Origin: Limonium bicolor
Lineage: Eukaryota > Streptophyta > Magnoliopsida > Caryophyllales > Plumbaginaceae
Length of the DNA: 64,000 bases
Assembly (NCBI GenBank): GCA_023374045.1
Contig: CM041783.1
Coordinates: 125,179,503 to 125,243,502, forward strand
Direction: 5' to 3'
The translations under genes and the position numbers were made by a program. Numbering within the stretch: position 1 is the stretch's first letter; the number at the start of each line of letters is the position of its first letter. A model generated the notes under the pieces. That model did no database searches and was not told the origin of the DNA. It worked only from the letters and a program-made list of their open reading frames with translations. Below, in pieces: positions 60,776-64,000 of the stretch.

Positions 60776-63700
60776 TACACACAAATTAAGTATACAAGTC
60801 CACACAAAAACCGGTACTAAACTGACAAAAGTCAAGGAGATACCACTAAACAACTTGATTTAAGTTGGAATTAGCAACATGCTATTTCACGAACAAAGTT
60901 TCTAAAGGTTGTAAATGTACTAAGAACACATTTAAACTAGCCAAAACAAATTGCAAAATCAATGTGATAATACCTATAACGTGGTTTAAGGCATTTTTGG
61001 CCTTGTAACATACCTATAACATGGTGTATGTCATAATGAACGAAATTATGTCATTAAATGTTACATAAATACAAGTTAAAACAAAAAAAATCAAGTAAAA
61101 TGGGGGGAGGGGTTGCCGACAGCAAGAGGTAGTAAATAAGTGTGATTGGCCTTTTAAGTTCACTATTACACCTAATCAAGACTTAATTGCCTTGCATTAT
61201 TATGTTGTCCCCTTAGTGAATGATTACCAGACTCTTACCTATCAAATGAGAGCTTCAAAATTCGGAACTCATCCTCTCTTTGAAGGAAGAACACAAAAAC
61301 AAGCAAACATTCACGGTTTTGATCCTTAACGAACACCCTTTCCTTGTAAGAGTCATAACTTTCTCGTCCTAGCTCCAAATCATAAGTTCGATAGCTCGTT
61401 GGAATCCTCTCTTCAAGAGCTTTACAACCATAGCTCATGAGCCCCAAGATTCGTAGGAAAAACCACTGAAAAGTCCCTTTTATTCTCGAGGTAAAACATT
61501 GCCTTCTTGGAAACTTCTTATTCTTTGGTTTTTGTTACAACCGATTGGCATGGGATACTAACCCATCTTATTCTTCATCTTATTGTGTAATTTTGGGGAC
61601 AATTCCGTTAGCAAATTGCTGGCCAAATTTCAAAGGAATTCAAGCTTAAATATTAAGCTAAAAGTTTAATATACAAGGTAAACTCTAAAACTACCTATTT
61701 CATGGTTCTAAATATTGATCTATATATGATCTAACATATTTTATACCTTGTTTATTATAACCGAATTTAGTTAGTGTTAGATTTAATTTTTAGCACCTAA
61801 GATGTTAATATTTTGTAAATCTAAAATTAGATTTATAATCCTTATGATATAAGCTTTAATATAAGCTACCATAATATATAAGAAAAGTTCATATACTATT
61901 ATTTAATGGCTGGCCGAAAATTAAGAAGGCTTATTTGAGTTAGGAAAATTATATAACTAAGTTAAGTTAAAGGAATTAGTATAATTAAGTGTAATATGTA
62001 AAATTGGTGAAGTTTTGGTAATATATTGTAATTGCCAAAAACATATATGAATTATTATGAAATTTATGAAGTTTAGATGATGGGAAAACAATTGTAGAAT
62101 TAAGTTTACAATTTATAAAGAGTTTATAAGTATTATAAGAATTTATAAGGTTTTTAGTATAATTAAAGTTAATAAAAGATAGTATATATATACTACAACA
62201 TTAGATAATTAAATCTGGTGATTTAGAGATGTTTAAAATGATTTTTGGTGTTCAAAAATCTGTAGGAAAATTAGTTACGAAAATTAGAAATTAATTGGAG
62301 TTAATTTGGTTATCAAATGAGTTAGGATAAAAGAAAAGACCACAAGGGTAAAATGGTAATTTCCCTGGTCAAACTTGGTCAAACATGGTCAAACTTGGTC
62401 AATGACAGTTTGTAAAATGTTTAGAGAAGTTAAAATAAAATTTGTAGCAAAAGATTAGATATTAAAAGGATAAAGGAATAAAAGTTAAGTTAAATTAACT
62501 TTAGGGGTAATGTTGTAAATAATGGAAAGATATGGGGTTTGACCATAAAAGGCTGGTCAAACTTGGGTGTATTTTGATAATTGACCAAAAATATATAAGG
62601 AATTAATTAATTAAGACTTTGGAAGAAATTAGGAATAAAATAACAAGTTTAGAACTTATTATAAGAAAACTAGAGATTAAGAGGAAACTATGGGAAATAA
62701 TGTAAATAACACATCTTTATGTGTTTAGAAGGTTAAGGAAATTAAATAAAGAATTTAGAAACAAGTTGTAAACGAAACAGAGTTAAAAACAGGGTTAAAG
62801 GAGACTCGTATATAAGTTAAGGTATACGAGGGGTATAAACGTAATTTAATAAGTATAGAGGAATTATTACTTAAGGTAATTTTTAATAAAAATACAAGTT
62901 ATATTGGGAAAATAAATAAATACGTATGATATGGAGTATCATACGGGCGTATACGAAAAATTTTAGCGTACATGAATAGTACTCGTATACGTGAATAGTA
63001 TACATATAAATGAATAGTAAATACGTATACATGAATAGTATACGTATAAATGAATAGTAAATACGTATACATGAATAGTAACTACGTATATATGAATAGT
63101 CAAATATGAGACGTATACGTGAATAGTAAAGTACGTATACATGAATAGTAAAATACGTATACATGGATAGTAAAATACATATACATGAGTAGTAAAATAC
63201 GTATACATGAATAGTAAGATACATATACATGAATAGTAAAATATGGTGAATAGTAAAATATGATGAATAGTAAAATATGGTGAATAGTAAAAATACAAAA
63301 ATTAAGTTATTTAACCACGCCGTCCTAATGAACTATAGGAGCGGAGTAGGTGACCAGAATAGTCGAGACGTCATCCAGGAGTGGACAAACGTCGAAAGGC
63401 TAAGGTATGGGATTCTTGTAGCTTGTTTGCTAATGAGGTCTACCTCGGTTTGTGTGTTATTGTGATATGACCAAGCAAGATTGAGCATGAAACCGATTTA
63501 TTGTACTGTTATTGTGGGTTCATTGTACACTAACCCGAATTGATTCAGAGCTTGTTCATTAACTATGTTTAATAACAATTGTATAAGGTTACAAATATTC
63601 CCTATTGTTAGTTGGTTAATACCGAGAGAGGTTTAACTAACCAATCGTCAAAGAGACTTCAGTTAACTGGAACTTGGTGAGGAGAGGAATTCGGTACTGA

Positions 63701-64000
63701 CTCCGGTCATGCATGTTCAAGTTTAGGAAGTCGGCATCTGCATCAGATCTGTCTTTTGCCTAGGGTCGACAAACAGACCCGGCCATCTCGAGTAAACAGT
63801 TCAAGATGGGAGGCAACTTCAGGAGGCGCAGGAGGGTCAAGCCTACATCCCTCATAACTTAAGAATTATTGTTTATTAAACCAATGGAGCTAATAACTCA
63901 TTGGCTAGGGTTACCTTGACCTGACAAAATAAACAATTCAGTTAGAGAACAACCAACTCTAATAGGAGAATGGTTGACACTTATAAGGAATGTTCAAACA
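60776..64000 (+). repeat. LTR G, piece 2 of 2 (family A, runs off the window)
   Basis: It continues LTR G after the copia element and mirrors D throughout: TTGGTCAAAC repeats (62368-62400), the CGTATACATGAATAGTA array (62947-63290) and the R/U5 side (63400-64000). By comparison with D about 600 bases of the LTR lie beyond the window. Confidence 0.75.
62947..63290. repeat. CGTATACATGAATAGTA tandem array in LTR G
   Basis: About 16 units of near 21 bp, many with CGTATACG or CGTATACATG. It is the inverse of the array at 25985-26349. It lies about 2.4-2.8 kb into the LTR once the copia insertion is removed. Confidence 0.88.

Overview
This window is repeat-dense nuclear DNA from a flowering plant. 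I found no host gene, tRNA or rRNA. Almost all of it is LTR retrotransposons inserted into one another, plus one CACTA-type DNA transposon. The plant assignment rests on the lineages seen: Tat-type and Athila-type Ty3/gypsy elements, a Sirevirus-type Ty1/copia element and a CACTA element. Nothing in the sequence fixes the species.

The framework is old copies of one long-LTR family, which I call family A. Its LTR begins TGAAATACCCC, ends GGGTGTTACA, is about 4.4 kb long, and follows a polypurine tract TTTAAGGGGGRTAGAT. Copies are H (+, 12139-16956, 3' LTR), L1 (-, 16957-21401), E (+, 21463-22342, truncated), D (-, three pieces between 22343 and 41372) and G (+, 41718-41994 and 60776 to the window edge). 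L1/E and D/G stand head to head and form large imperfect inverted repeats. A further family A-like LTR (C, 32831-36749) sits inside an Athila-type element.

Younger insertions have exact target-site duplications (TSDs). (1) A Tat-lineage Ty3/gypsy element, 1875-10379, TSD GCTAT. It has broken pol, a 13-copy 44-bp tandem repeat and an intron-containing gene on the opposite strand. (2) A solo LTR of another family, 23880-25974, TSD TATAC. (3) An Athila-lineage element with gag and protease only, 26355-38822, TSD GTATG. (4) A Sirevirus-like copia element, 41995-60770, TSD GCGTA, with gag-pol, an envelope-position third ORF and four polypurine tracts. (5) A second gag-protease-only Athila-lineage element, 43841-52068, TSD GAGAT, inserted in the copia gag. 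(6) A 1,187-bp CACTA element, 52682-53868, TSD CCA, also in the copia gag.

The most interesting pattern is that LTRs of several unrelated families carry arrays of short GC-rich palindromes, mostly built on GTCCGG/CCGGAC. In other LTRs a different motif occupies a similar place. Other points of note are a 105-bp GT-AG intron-like insertion that exactly interrupts the archaic RNase H of the Tat element, the four short introns of its antisense gene, a near-perfect 62-bp palindrome in the CACTA element, and a 500-N assembly gap that appears to stand for no missing sequence.
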